Made by a program: the position numbers and the translations under genes
Notes under the pieces: model-generated
Databases searched by the model: none
Seen by the model: the letters and a program-made list of their open reading frames with translations, nothing else
Told to the model about the DNA's origin: nothing
Origin: Acidimicrobiales bacterium MED-G01
GTDB lineage: Bacteria; Actinomycetota; Acidimicrobiia; Acidimicrobiales; Poriferisodalaceae
DNA: 64,000 nucleotides
Direction of reading: 5' to 3'
Assembly (NCBI GenBank): GCA_002457435.1
Contig: NTLA01000002.1
Coordinates: 1 to 64,000, forward strand
Shown here: piece by piece, positions 34,555 through 43,428 of the stretch
Layout of the letters: each line of letters begins with the position of its first letter
How positions within the stretch are numbered: position 1 is the stretch's first letter

Positions 34555-37227
34555 TCAGGCTTTCGCCTGGGCCCAGGTCGGGCCCGTAGCGAGATTAACT
34601 TCAAGTGGGACACGTAAATCGGCCGCCCTAGTCATCTGTTCAACCGTCATCTCTTGAACATCTTGATGCTCATCGGGGTGCACTTCGAGGATCACTTCGT
34701 CATGAACTTGAAGAACTAGCCGACTCTGGGCGTCCATTTCAGTCAGCGAACGGTCGATGCCTACAAGAGCGATCTTGAAGATATCCGCTGCTAAGCCTTG
34801 AATAGGAGCGTTCATTGCTTGCCGTTCGGCTGCCTGACGAACCCGAAAGTTCGAAGCAGCGAGGTCGGGTATTGGTCGACGCCGCCCAAAGATAGTTTCG
34901 GTATAACCAACTTCCTTAGTCTTCTTCACTACATCGTCCATGAAGGACCTGACTGCTGGAAACGCCTCGAAATAAGAATCAAGAATCTCTGATGCTTCGC
35001 TGGTACCGATTCCAAGGCGTTGGCCCAGTCCGTAAGCTTCCATCCCGTAGGCGAGGCCGTAACTCACCATCTTCGCTCGCGAGCGCTGCTCAACGTTGAC
35101 CTTCTCAAGATCAACCCCAAAGATTGAAGCTGCCGTCGCATTATGGATGTCTTGTCCCGCTTCGAATGCCTTAATCAAGCCCGGGTCTTCGGCAAGGTGC
35201 GCGATAACTCTGAGTTCTATCTGGTTGTAATCGGCCACCAAAAAGTCGTATCCGCTTTGCGGAACGAACGCTTTCCTGAACTCTCTGCCTAGAGGGGTTC
35301 GCACTGGGATGTTGTGTAAATTTGGATCCTCCGAACTCAGACGGCCCGTTCGTGCAACTGTCTGATTAAACGTCGCTCGAATTCGGCCGTCCGGATCAGT
35401 GACTTCGAGTAAACCTTGCCCGTAGGTTGACCGCAGCTTTTCAACTTCTCGATAATCGAGGAGCAGCCCTACCACCTCATGTTGATCGCGAATTTTCTCG
35501 AGGGATGCTGCGTCTGTCGAATAGCCAGTTTTCGTTTTCTTTTGCGGAGTTAGTTCCAACTCATCGAACAGCACCTCGCGCAGCTGTTTCGTTGAATTGA
35601 CATTGAATTCCCGTCCGGCAACGTCGTGGATCGCAGTTTCGAGTCGTTGAACTTCGCTGACTAGGTTGTCCCGCATCCGAGTTAGTTCTTTAACATCTAC
35701 ACCTACCCCAATATCTTCCATTCGAGAAAGAACAGAAATGAGCGGCCGCTCAAGGTCCTCGTAGAGCCATGTCATTGAACGTTCGGCGATGAGTTTCAGC
35801 ATTGTGGGGGCCAAACGACTTACTGCCAAGGCATCTCTTGCGATATCAAGAAATAGATTTTCTCCGTCACCGCCAAGATCCAGCTGCCCTGCATTGGCTT
35901 TTTCACTGCGGACTAGCTCTTCTCGGCAGTACCGCATCAATAAGTCGTCGAGAACGTATCTCCCTCCCGTTGGATCAAGTAGATACGCAGCGATGGCTGT
36001 ATCAACACGGAGGCCCTCTCCAACTAAACCCAGTTGACGAAAACCTCGAGTGAGCTCCTTTGCGTTATGTGCGTCAAAGCCGATACCCCCTTGGGCGGTG
36101 AAGCTCATCAGAGTGGCGACGAGATTAGGGTCCTGCAGTAGCGCGTGTTCAATCACTAACACTTCGGCAGTCTCAAGATTTTGAAGTACCGCCAGAGCTA
36201 GCAAAGAACCATCTTCATCGGCGACCCACCCAAGCGACAGCGGTTGACTCTGTTCTTGCATTGGAATCAAAGCGCTAATGCATTCTTCTGCAGAAATCGC
36301 ATGCACCACCTCTGCTTCGAGCACGGTGGTTTCGGAATCGAGTGTAGGGAGTGCATTGCCCAGGATTTCGCTCAACCGTTCGTACAGGGAGTTGAACTCC
36401 AAGAGTTCGAAAAGACGCTGAACCTCTTTGACGTCTACGACGCCCCAATCGATAGAACTTCTGTCAAAGTCAACGGGAGCGTCCGTTCGCAGGACCATCG
36501 CATCAACATTTCTTCGCGCCCGATCTTCGAACTCACTCAAATTTTGTCGCAACTTGGGTGTCTGCTCGTCTGCATGTTCGAAGATTCCATCCAAACCCCC
36601 GTAGGCATTAATGAGCTTGGCGGCTGTCTTCTCTCCAACTCCTGGCACTCCCGGAAGATTGTCTGATGGGTCACCGCGCAGCGCGGCATACTGTGGATAC
36701 AAATCTGGAGTGACACCGGTCCTTTCAACGATCCCCGCTTCGTCATAGAGGGCGTAATCACTCACACCTCTGCGGTTATAGAGAACTTTTATGAGCGGAT
36801 CTTGGACCATCTGATAGATATCTCGGTCTCCGGTCACGATGATCGCTTCATCGCCGGCCTCTGCTAACTCTGTCGCAATAGTGGCCAATACGTCGTCAGC
36901 TTCGAAACCGACAAGATCAACAGCTGGCACCTTCAACGCGTCCAGAACTTCTCGGACTACTCCGAACTGCTGAATCAACAATTCAGGTGTTGGGTCGCGT
37001 TGAGCCTTGTATTCGGGCAGCATTTCGTGCCGGAACGTTGGTTCTGGTCGATCGAAGGCAACCACGATGCCATCTGGTTCTTGGTCCTTAATCAGATTGA
37101 GCAACATCGACGTGAAGCCGAATACAGCGTTGGTTACTTGACCCGACGCTGTGGCCATGTCCGTCGGTAATGCGAAGAACGCTCGATACGTCAGAGAATT
37201 GCCGTCAAGCAAAAGAATTTTGGCCAC
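34555..37227 (-). CDS. polA: DNA polymerase I
   Basis: 890 residues: an N-terminal 5'-3' exonuclease (LLDGNSLTYRAFFAL, FEADDVLATI, GDPSDNLPGVPGVGEKTA), a degenerate 3'-5' exonuclease region, and a C-terminal family A polymerase (VADYNQIELRVIAHLAED, RRRPIPDL, LVLQVHDEVILEV). The middle domain lacks the usual DXE of exonuclease motif I, as in mycobacterial PolA, so proofreading is probably absent. TAGGGT lies 7 bases before the GTG start, suggesting a leaderless message. Confidence 0.97.
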   Translation of the reverse strand: MAKILLLDGNSLTYRAFFALPTDMATASGQVTNAVFGFTSMLLNLIKDQEPDGIVVAFDRPEPTFRHEMLPEYKAQRDPTPELLIQQFGVVREVLDALKVPAVDLVGFEADDVLATIATELAEAGDEAIIVTGDRDIYQMVQDPLIKVLYNRRGVSDYALYDEAGIVERTGVTPDLYPQYAALRGDPSDNLPGVPGVGEKTAAKLINAYGGLDGIFEHADEQTPKLRQNLSEFEDRARRNVDAMVLRTDAPVDFDRSSIDWGVVDVKEVQRLFELLEFNSLYERLSEILGNALPTLDSETTVLEAEVVHAISAEECISALIPMQEQSQPLSLGWVADEDGSLLALAVLQNLETAEVLVIEHALLQDPNLVATLMSFTAQGGIGFDAHNAKELTRGFRQLGLVGEGLRVDTAIAAYLLDPTGGRYVLDDLLMRYCREELVRSEKANAGQLDLGGDGENLFLDIARDALAVSRLAPTMLKLIAERSMTWLYEDLERPLISVLSRMEDIGVGVDVKELTRMRDNLVSEVQRLETAIHDVAGREFNVNSTKQLREVLFDELELTPQKKTKTGYSTDAASLEKIRDQHEVVGLLLDYREVEKLRSTYGQGLLEVTDPDGRIRATFNQTVARTGRLSSEDPNLHNIPVRTPLGREFRKAFVPQSGYDFLVADYNQIELRVIAHLAEDPGLIKAFEAGQDIHNATAASIFGVDLEKVNVEQRSRAKMVSYGLAYGMEAYGLGQRLGIGTSEASEILDSYFEAFPAVRSFMDDVVKKTKEVGYTETIFGRRRPIPDLAASNFRVRQAAERQAMNAPIQGLAADIFKIALVGIDRSLTEMDAQSRLVLQVHDEVILEVHPDEHQDVQEMTVEQMTRAADLRVPLEVNLATGPTWAQAKA

Positions 37228-37234
37228 ATCGGCA

Positions 37235-37240
37235 ACCCTA
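37235..37240 (-). promoter_or_regulatory. -10 box for a leaderless polA message
   Basis: TAGGGT on the minus strand, 7 bases before the polA GTG, with no Shine-Dalgarno sequence between. Confidence 0.4.
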
Positions 37241-37295
37241 GGCCCCCAAACACTTCAAGCGGATGACCTTAGGATCCGCGGATGAAGCACCGGGG

Positions 37296-37871
37296 CTATG
37301 GAACCAAATCTTCTGAAATGATCCGATTGGCGATATCCAACATGGACGACCGTTCACTCATGGCAGTCTTCTGGACAAATGCGAATGCATCAGCCTCCGC
37401 TAGACCATGCCCGTCCATAAGCACCCCTTTGGCTCGATCCACAGCTTTACGAACCTCTAGCTTTTCTTCCAACTCACGGACCGTGGCATCTAGTTGCAAT
37501 ATTTCTTCAAACCGGCCCAACGCGACTTCAATGGCGGATACGAGCTCTTCACGTTGAAACGGTTTAACCAAGTACGACAGGACACCAGCGTCTCTCGCTT
37601 CTTCGATGAGGTGCCGTTGACTGAAAGCCGTCAGAATCACCACAGCGGCCTTCCGTCCGGCAGATACCTCCCTGGCAGCGGCCAAACCATCCATTCCAGG
37701 CATCTTGATGTCAAAGATGCACAGATCTGGAGAATGTTCTAGGACCATTTGTACGGCCTCGTCACCGCGTCCAGTTTCACCAAGGATTACATAGCCCTCC
37801 TCTTCCAGCATTTCGCGCAGATCGAGCCGAATAATGGCTTCGTCTTCTGCTATCACAACGCTTTTCGACAA
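37296..37871 (-). CDS. pdtaR: ANTAR-domain response regulator (PdtaR-like)
   Basis: 191 residues. The receiver domain covers about 1-120, with Asp10-Glu11, phospho-acceptor Asp54 (DIKMPGMDG), Thr in LTAFS and Lys in LVKPF. A C-terminal ANTAR RNA-binding domain (EVRKAVDRAKGVLMDGHG ... MLDIANRII) follows. PdtaR-type proteins bind paired hairpins in mRNA to prevent termination. No partner kinase is in the window. The start is TTG at 37871 behind a GAGGA ribosome binding site. In M. tuberculosis the homologue also lies close to polA. A hairpin TGAGGC/GCCTCA (37906-37890) precedes it. Confidence 0.93.
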   Translation of the reverse strand: MSKSVVIAEDEAIIRLDLREMLEEEGYVILGETGRGDEAVQMVLEHSPDLCIFDIKMPGMDGLAAAREVSAGRKAAVVILTAFSQRHLIEEARDAGVLSYLVKPFQREELVSAIEVALGRFEEILQLDATVRELEEKLEVRKAVDRAKGVLMDGHGLAEADAFAFVQKTAMSERSSMLDIANRIISEDLVP

Positions 37872-37921
37872 AGGATTCCTCGTGGGTCGTGAGGCACGTA
37901 GCCTCAGGAGTGCGTCCTATA

Positions 37922-37961
37922 ACCCTAGCCAACTGGAATGATGTCTCTCCGCTACGAGAGA
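37922..37961 (-). promoter_or_regulatory. Hairpin and -10 box between the 97-residue gene and pdtaR
   Basis: TCTCTC/GAGAGA with a 6-base loop (37961-37944) lies 4 bases after the stop of the upstream gene and may end its transcript. TAGGGT (37927-37922) follows on the minus strand and could be the pdtaR -10. Confidence 0.3.
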
Positions 37962-37965
37962 TCTA

Positions 37966-38259
37966 TCACTTCAATGGGCCTGTAATCCGGTCAAGTAGGG
38001 CATCCTGTTGTCCTTCTAGCTCAGCAAGGCGGGCAACCAACTGATTGCGCTGTTGACTGATTACGTCGGCATGTCGCGCTGCTCGTTGGTGGGTTCTTTC
38101 AGAAATCGGCGTCTCAGACACTAAGGCGTATATTCTCGCCGTTTCAGCCTCATCAGAAAAATGGGCAACCTGTTCGTCAAGTAACATTAATTCAGTTCGC
38201 AAATTAACTATTTGCTCGCTCGTTCGACGGAGTTGCCGCTCTACAGTCCGAATTGACAT
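37966..38259 (-). CDS. Small coiled-coil protein of unknown function
   Basis: 97 residues, almost entirely helical with heptad-like spacing (TSEQIVNLRTELMLLDEQVAHFSDEAE, then NQLVARLAELEGQQDALLDRI). No signal, membrane segment or catalytic motif is visible. TAGATT lies 9 bases before the ATG. It is probably real because of its clean coding pattern and promoter-like upstream sequence, but I do not recognise a function. Confidence 0.65.
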   Translation of the reverse strand: MSIRTVERQLRRTSEQIVNLRTELMLLDEQVAHFSDEAETARIYALVSETPISERTHQRAARHADVISQQRNQLVARLAELEGQQDALLDRITGPLK

Positions 38260-38307
38260 GGGGCAGGAAATCTAGCCGACAAAGCCTCCGTTTCCTACAC
38301 GCAGCCT

Positions 38308-39303
38308 CTAGGGCTTCTTTCCAACACAGCGGGCAAGGATACCTGGAACAAAATCGGTGACTTCCACATCAACAAATCCTGCCGATCTGAAATAGTTCTC
38401 GCATTCAGCACGGGTGTGGGCCCGCCCTTGGCTACCGCAGATCAATTCATTCATACCCCACATGGCTGCGTCGACAGGGCTCTTCCGATCGTTATCTAGC
38501 ATCTCGCCAATAAGGTGCATTTCTCCACCTACTTCTAGAGCCCGGAAAGCTCTGGCTACGACACCTCCAATGACCTCACCATCGTAAATAGGTAAATTGC
38601 TAGCCATCACAACTACGTCTACCGGGGATGGAAACTCGCCTTCCGTGAAATCGGCGCCGATCGTTGAAACACGATCTTCAACGCCGGCATCGTTGATGTA
38701 TTCCTGAGTCGCTACAACAACGGGTGGCAAATCCAGCACTGTTGCCTTGAGCCCTTCGAACTGCTCTACAGATGTGATGCTGTAAGCGCCTGACCCTCCG
38801 CCGAGGTCAAGTAGGTGCGTGCGGTTCGATAGGTCAACCGTTCGCACAAATCGCCTAGCCGCCCCGAATCCAATACTTGAGGTCGCTTGATGGTATTTAC
38901 GTGCTGACTCAACGGTTAATTCGTCATACATCCCGAGTTTGGTTGAATCTGCTTCCCGCATTTTTTCTGTCATTTGGAACCAGCCCGACACATCGGGTCG
39001 GGTGAACATCATCCAGGGACCTGCGTATCGTTCTTTCCCTTCAACCAGGTAGGTCTCAACGTCGGGTGCATTACAAAGTTCTGCACCATCCCAATCGAGA
39101 AGTTCGAGGCTTAGGGCGCAAGAAACAAGCCTGTCTACATCGATAGGTCGCAGTCCGGTTGCAGTCACTAAAGCTTCTTCCGTTCTGCATCCACCACTGA
39201 CCTCAGTGAACAGACCTACATCAAGGGCGGCATATAAAACCGCCGACGCTGTATAGGCCCTTGCTATCTCCTGTAAACGAGTGGTGTCTATTCGATTGCT
39301 CAT
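38308..39303 (-). CDS. O-methyltransferase (acetylserotonin/CrtF-like)
   Basis: 331 residues. The N-terminal winged-helix dimerisation region (LYAALDVGLFTEVSGG, GLRPIDVDRLVSC) is followed by a SAM-binding domain with LLDLGGGSGAYSI and VLDLPPVV, and a His/Glu region HLIGEMLDN. The family methylates hydroxyl groups on aromatic, polyketide or carotenoid substrates. It lies 16 bases after the SDR gene on the same strand, so the two probably act together on one compound. Confidence 0.9.
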   Translation of the reverse strand: MSNRIDTTRLQEIARAYTASAVLYAALDVGLFTEVSGGCRTEEALVTATGLRPIDVDRLVSCALSLELLDWDGAELCNAPDVETYLVEGKERYAGPWMMFTRPDVSGWFQMTEKMREADSTKLGMYDELTVESARKYHQATSSIGFGAARRFVRTVDLSNRTHLLDLGGGSGAYSITSVEQFEGLKATVLDLPPVVVATQEYINDAGVEDRVSTIGADFTEGEFPSPVDVVVMASNLPIYDGEVIGGVVARAFRALEVGGEMHLIGEMLDNDRKSPVDAAMWGMNELICGSQGRAHTRAECENYFRSAGFVDVEVTDFVPGILARCVGKKP

Positions 39304-39319
39304 TATCCGATTTCCTCAA

Positions 39320-40201
39320 CTATTGAGATTCTGATGCGTCCACAACACGAAAATAGTCGGGTTTTCCTAACGCCCAATATTCTCCCCACACCTGCTCTCC
39401 TCCTGCTACGTGAAATGTTTCACCTGTCACAAACGAAGCCATCGCAGGAGAACCGAGAAACGCTACAGCCTGGGCAACATCTTGGACATCGCCTAATCGC
39501 CGTTGCGGATTGTGGTCGAAGGAGGGGCGAGCTTCGTTGGGGTAGTTCACTAAACCTGGGCTGCGCACGACACCAACTGCAACTGTGTTAATCCGTATTT
39601 GGTGGGGTGCCCATTCCACACTTAACGAAGCCGAAAGGCCCTCTGCGCCAGCTCGTGCAGCAGCCGTGTGAGGGATACCCACCGAAGCGCGACCGGTGAT
39701 TGTTCCTATGTTCACAATCGAACCTGCGTCCCCTCGTTCAATCCATGTTTGTGCCGCTTTTTGCATGACATACCAGGGGCCATACAGGTTTGTCTCAACT
39801 ACTGCAGCCCAGCCCTTGGGCGAGATATCACTTGCCGGTGCAGGGAATTGGCCGCCCGCATTGTTAACAACTAGGTCCAATCTGTCGGACTTTCCCCAGA
39901 TCTCCTCAAAAAGACCAGCCACCTGTTCCGGATCACGAACATTTACCTGAGCAGTTGAAACATCGATGCCCTGAGTTTCTAAAGAATTTCGCAACTGTGC
40001 CAGCTTGTGTTCATCTCGACCGCACGTCACGATTCGAGCTCCTAAACGCCCCAACAACATGCAAATCGCTCTACCAATTCCTCCGGCTCCACCAGTTACT
40101 AGGGCCACCTGGCCTTGGTACAAGTCGTCCCGAAAGCCGTGAGCCAGTGATGCGAGCTCGTCATCAGTCCATGAAGAATAGGGATCAACTGTCATGGACA
40201 C
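39320..40201 (-). CDS. Short-chain dehydrogenase/reductase
   Basis: About 293 residues. The cofactor motif [10 protein letters not shown] is near residue 35, NNAGG follows, and the active site lies around [22 protein letters not shown]. Here the usual Tyr of the YxxxK triad is not evident: the stretch reads HTAAARAG, so the catalytic Tyr and Lys seem to be missing. It resembles 2,4-dienoyl-CoA reductases, which lack the classic Tyr. The start may be GTG 40201 or ATG 40195. It is paired with the O-methyltransferase. Confidence 0.86.
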   Translation of the reverse strand: MSMTVDPYSSWTDDELASLAHGFRDDLYQGQVALVTGGAGGIGRAICMLLGRLGARIVTCGRDEHKLAQLRNSLETQGIDVSTAQVNVRDPEQVAGLFEEIWGKSDRLDLVVNNAGGQFPAPASDISPKGWAAVVETNLYGPWYVMQKAAQTWIERGDAGSIVNIGTITGRASVGIPHTAAARAGAEGLSASLSVEWAPHQIRINTVAVGVVRSPGLVNYPNEARPSFDHNPQRRLGDVQDVAQAVAFLGSPAMASFVTGETFHVAGGEQVWGEYWALGKPDYFRVVDASESQ

Positions 40202-40250
40202 ACGCTAGATGCAACGGTGTGAGCCTTGCATGACTCTGACTCAAAGGATC

Positions 40251-40336
40251 TGGTGCCCGGAGCGGGATTTGAACCCGCACGCCCGTGAGGGCAGAGGATT
40301 TTGAATCCTCCGTGTCTGCCATTCCACCACCCGGGC
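40251..40336 (-). tRNA. tRNA-Leu, anticodon CAA
   Basis: On the minus strand: acceptor GCCCGGG pairing with TCCGGGC, D-arm with AATGGCAGA, anticodon stem GAGGA/TCCTC with loop TTCAAAA (anticodon CAA, reads UUG), a long variable arm, T-arm GCGGG-TTCAAAT-CCCGC, discriminator A and an encoded CCA (40253-40251). Confidence 0.96.
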
Positions 40337-40428
40337 GGCAATCGCTGAGGTTACCCGTCAAAAGGGGTACTTATAGAAGTTGTTCACTCATATTGTCCTC
40401 ATTCCCACCTAGTGATCAATGTTTCCCC

Positions 40429-40535
40429 TAACCTCTACCTTCAGCCATGGTCCATAAGTTTCGCATGACCATGTGAAACCTTTCGGACCACGATGCGGTC
40501 CAACTCACAAGAAGATGACCGCATAGGGAGGCTGC
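40429..40535 (+). promoter_or_regulatory. fabD operon leader with three mutually exclusive hairpins
   Basis: TAACCT (40429) and TACCTT (40436) are possible -10 boxes. Hairpin A pairs TGGTCC (40448) with GGACCA (40485), with AAG/CTT, TTTC/GAAA and CATG/CATG paired inside. Hairpin B pairs the same GGACC with GGTCC (40497-40501). Hairpin C pairs ATGCGGTC (40493-40500) with GACCGCAT (40517-40524), ending one base before the ribosome binding site. A and B exclude each other, as do B and C. The layout resembles an attenuator or riboswitch; a DNA operator is the alternative. Confidence 0.5.
40447..40476 (+). CDS. Candidate 9-codon leader ORF upstream of fabD
   Basis: ATG at 40447 opens a frame MVHKFRMTM ending at TGA. 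TACCTT lies 5 bases before it, close to the leaderless pattern of other genes here. The frame covers the 5' half of hairpin A, so translating it would break that hairpin. No amino acid is over-represented, so it is not a classic amino-acid attenuator peptide. It could equally be chance. Confidence 0.25.
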   Translation: MVHKFRMTM

Positions 40536-41714
40536 GTGCTGGCATTCACATTTCCTGGGCAAGGCTCCCAGAAGCCCGCTATGGGTTCAGAATGGGTTGA
40601 GCATGAAAGTTGGGAACTAGTAGATGAGGCATCTGCGGCCTGTGGACGGGACGTTAGTCAGCTCTTACTTGAGGCTGATGCCGACGAATTAAAACAAACA
40701 CGAAATAGCCAATTAACAACCTTCGTCCTCAGCATGGTGGTTTTGGATGCTGTTGAACGCACCGGTGTCGCCCCTAACCTCGCTGCCGGCCACTCACTGG
40801 GCGAATACAGCGCTCTTTGCGCAAGTGGTGCTCTCTCATTTGAAGACGCTGTCCGATTAGTCGCTGAACGTGGTGAAGCTATGCAAGTAGCTGCCGACGA
40901 GCAAGATGGCACCATGGCCGCGATACTCGGCTTAGACGATGATCTCGTGGTAACCGCCTGTGCCAGAGTGGATGGTGATGTTTGGGTAGCGAACTACAAC
41001 GCACCTGGTCAGATCGTGATAGCGGGGTCCCCGACAGCAGTCGGAGATGCCAGCGAAAAGGCCAAAGAGTTGGGTGCGAAAAGAGCTATGGGATTGCCAG
41101 TAGGCGGCGCGTTTCATACGCCCTTCATGGCGCCGGCGAGGGATCGATTACGGAAAGCACTCGCCGAGGTTGAAGTGCGAGCGCCAGCCATACCGGTCGT
41201 AGCCAATGTTGATGCCGTTGCCAGAGAAGATGCACCAGAATGGCCGCAGCTCCTAGCGAGCCAGCTCTGTAGTCCAGTTCAGTGGAGGCAAAGCCTTTAC
41301 ACGCTGCAGGAATTGGGTTGCTCGACGTTCGTTGAGTTAGGTCCCGGGACAGTTCTTACGGGTATGGCGAAACGCACGCTGAAAGAAGTGAACACCTTGT
41401 CAGTGGCAACGCCAGAAGACGTGGACGCCTTATTGGCTACCGTGACTGATCTGGGGTCTTCTGGGCAGGGCAGCAGCGGAGCCGGAGAACATCTTTACGT
41501 AACTGAGCGCCTAGTTGTGAGTCCCTGTGCTGGGGTCTTCGTTCCAAAACAAGGAATCAGCAGCGACCAGCCGATTAACGTCGGTGATGTGGTCGGGTGG
41601 GTAGCCGAAGAGGAAGTACGCTCACCTTTTGCTGGACTCCTCATGGAGTTCATGGCCTTAGAGAGCGAACGTGTTACTGCCAGGCAACCAATTGCATGGC
41701 TACGGACGAGGTAG
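40536..41714 (+). CDS. fabD: Malonyl-CoA:ACP transacylase with C-terminal lipoyl-like domain
   Basis: 392 residues. The FabD core has the nucleophile Ser87 in GHSLGE and the catalytic His194 in GGAFHTPFM, and ends near residue 300, its usual length. After a Gly/Ser linker (308-316) comes a roughly 75-residue domain (VSPCAGVFVP, INVGDVVGWVA, VRSPFAGLLMEFM, ERVTARQPIAWL) that looks like a biotinyl/lipoyl hammerhead without the EAMKM lysine hairpin. The start is GTG behind GGGAGG. FabD loads malonyl groups onto ACP. First gene of fabD-fabH-fabG-acpP-fabF. Confidence 0.94.
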   Translation: MLAFTFPGQGSQKPAMGSEWVEHESWELVDEASAACGRDVSQLLLEADADELKQTRNSQLTTFVLSMVVLDAVERTGVAPNLAAGHSLGEYSALCASGALSFEDAVRLVAERGEAMQVAADEQDGTMAAILGLDDDLVVTACARVDGDVWVANYNAPGQIVIAGSPTAVGDASEKAKELGAKRAMGLPVGGAFHTPFMAPARDRLRKALAEVEVRAPAIPVVANVDAVAREDAPEWPQLLASQLCSPVQWRQSLYTLQELGCSTFVELGPGTVLTGMAKRTLKEVNTLSVATPEDVDALLATVTDLGSSGQGSSGAGEHLYVTERLVVSPCAGVFVPKQGISSDQPINVGDVVGWVAEEEVRSPFAGLLMEFMALESERVTARQPIAWLRTR

Positions 41715-41724
41715 GAAACCGTCG

Positions 41725-42669
41725 ATGACTTCAACAGGCATAGCCGGTGCTCGCATGCTGGCCGTTGGAACAGCCCTTCCAGACAAGGTATTGACTAACC
41801 ATGACCTGGAGCAGATGGTTGACACATCTCACCAGTGGATCGTTGAACGTTCAGGAATTCACGAACGACGTATTGGCGGGACTACAGCTGGCCTAGCTGC
41901 GGAAGCAGCGCAAATGGCAATCGAACGTTCAGGTATCGACCCTGCATCAATCGACTTACTGATCCTCGCCACCACCAGCCCTGATCGGCAAGTGCCAGCT
42001 ACGGCCTCAACCGTCCAGGAAATACTTGGGCTGCGTTGCGGAGCTATGGACTTAAATGCCGCCTGTTCGGGGTTCGTGTACGGCCTCATCGCCGCTCACG
42101 GCTTCATCCAAATGGGGCATAGTCGCATCCTAGTGATAGGCGCGGAAACCCTTTCACGGATAACCGACTGGACAGACCGAGGTACCTGCATTTTGTTCGC
42201 CGATGGGGCTGGGGCTGCCATCATTGAGAAAACTGACGGACCCGGAGACCTGCACGGTTGGCATGTTGATAGCAATGGTGCCCTCGAAGAGTCGTTGTTT
42301 TGTGACTTCGATGGAAAGATCCAAATGGCGGGCCAGTCAATTTTCAAGAATGCGGTCCTAGCAATGGAAAATGCAGCCATAAAATCGCTTGAAATGGCGG
42401 ACCTATCCCCCGACGCGATCGATCTCGTGATCCCTCACCAAGCAAATGTCCGCATCGTTGAAGCATCATGCAAGCGTTTAGGAATTCCTTATGAGAAAGC
42501 CTCAATGGTTATTCACAGGACAGGCAATACTTCATCCGCTTCGATACCACTAGCACTTGAAGACGCGTGGGTTCAGGGCCGAGTCAATAAAGGAGACAAC
42601 CTTCTTTTGGTCGGATTTGGCGCCGGCATGACCTCAGCCGCCGCGGTCATCACGTGGGATGGCATATGA
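41725..42669 (+). CDS. fabH: 3-oxoacyl-ACP synthase III
   Basis: 314 residues from ATG 41725, preceded by GAGGTAGG; an upstream in-frame ATG at 41671 would overlap fabD. The catalytic triad is Cys114 (AACSGFVYG), His238 (IPHQANVR) and Asn268 (GNTSSAS). It starts fatty-acid chains by condensing an acyl-CoA with malonyl-ACP. The order fabD-fabH is usual for actinobacteria. Confidence 0.97.
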   Translation: MTSTGIAGARMLAVGTALPDKVLTNHDLEQMVDTSHQWIVERSGIHERRIGGTTAGLAAEAAQMAIERSGIDPASIDLLILATTSPDRQVPATASTVQEILGLRCGAMDLNAACSGFVYGLIAAHGFIQMGHSRILVIGAETLSRITDWTDRGTCILFADGAGAAIIEKTDGPGDLHGWHVDSNGALEESLFCDFDGKIQMAGQSIFKNAVLAMENAAIKSLEMADLSPDAIDLVIPHQANVRIVEASCKRLGIPYEKASMVIHRTGNTSSASIPLALEDAWVQGRVNKGDNLLLVGFGAGMTSAAAVITWDGI

Positions 42670-43379
42670 GTACACCCAAAACGGTGCTCGTAACGGGCGG
42701 CAATAGAGGTATCGGTCTCGCTTCGGCACAATTGTTGGCAGATCAAGGCCATCGAGTCGCAATTACAGCTCGGGATCCTGAACCGATTGACGACCGGATC
42801 CTTTCGGTTTCCTGTGATCAAACCGACCCGTCTGCCGTCGAAAGCGCATTTGGAACAATCGAAGCTGAACTTGGTTCAGTGGAAGTACTTGTGGCCAATG
42901 CCGGCATCACCCGCGACCAACTACTTGTTCGAATGTCCGACGAAGACTTCTCCGAAGTGATTGAGACCAACCTCACTGGCTCGTATCGCATGGCCCGCAG
43001 AGCTGCCAGAACGATGCTCAGAGCCCGTTGGGGTCGCCTAATTTTCGTTTCTTCGGTCGTTGGGCTCTTGGGCTCAGCTGGCCAGGTCAACTATGCCGCC
43101 AGCAAAGCTGGTCTAGTAGGAATGGCGCGGTCCATGGCGAGGGAACTCGGCTCGCGCAGTATCACCGCAAATGTCGTTTCGCCTGGCCCTGTGGCAACAG
43201 AAATGTTCGCGTCCTTAACCGAAGAACAGCAGTCGGCGATTACAGGCCAAGTCCCTTTGGGACGAGTTGCTCAACCCGACGAAATAGCCCATACCGTTGC
43301 CTTTCTCGCTTCGGAATCCGCTGCCTACATAACGGGCGCCGTAATCCCGATTGATGGTGGACTTGGCATGGGGCATTGA
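42666..43379 (+). CDS. fabG: 3-oxoacyl-ACP reductase
   Basis: 237 residues from ATG 42666, which overlaps the fabH stop as ATGA. NADP motif TGGNRGIGLAS near residue 10, NAGITRD, Ser in VSSVVGLLG and the catalytic YAASKAG are present, and the C-terminal YITGAVIPIDGGLGMGH is typical. It reduces 3-oxoacyl-ACP. Having fabG inside the fabD-H-acpP-F cluster differs from the Streptomyces order fabD-H-P-F. Confidence 0.95.
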   Translation: MSTPKTVLVTGGNRGIGLASAQLLADQGHRVAITARDPEPIDDRILSVSCDQTDPSAVESAFGTIEAELGSVEVLVANAGITRDQLLVRMSDEDFSEVIETNLTGSYRMARRAARTMLRARWGRLIFVSSVVGLLGSAGQVNYAASKAGLVGMARSMARELGSRSITANVVSPGPVATEMFASLTEEQQSAITGQVPLGRVAQPDEIAHTVAFLASESAAYITGAVIPIDGGLGMGH

Positions 43380-43428
43380 CCCAAACCATCTACACTTCGC
43401 ATTGTCCAATGACACAAGGAACACCTCA

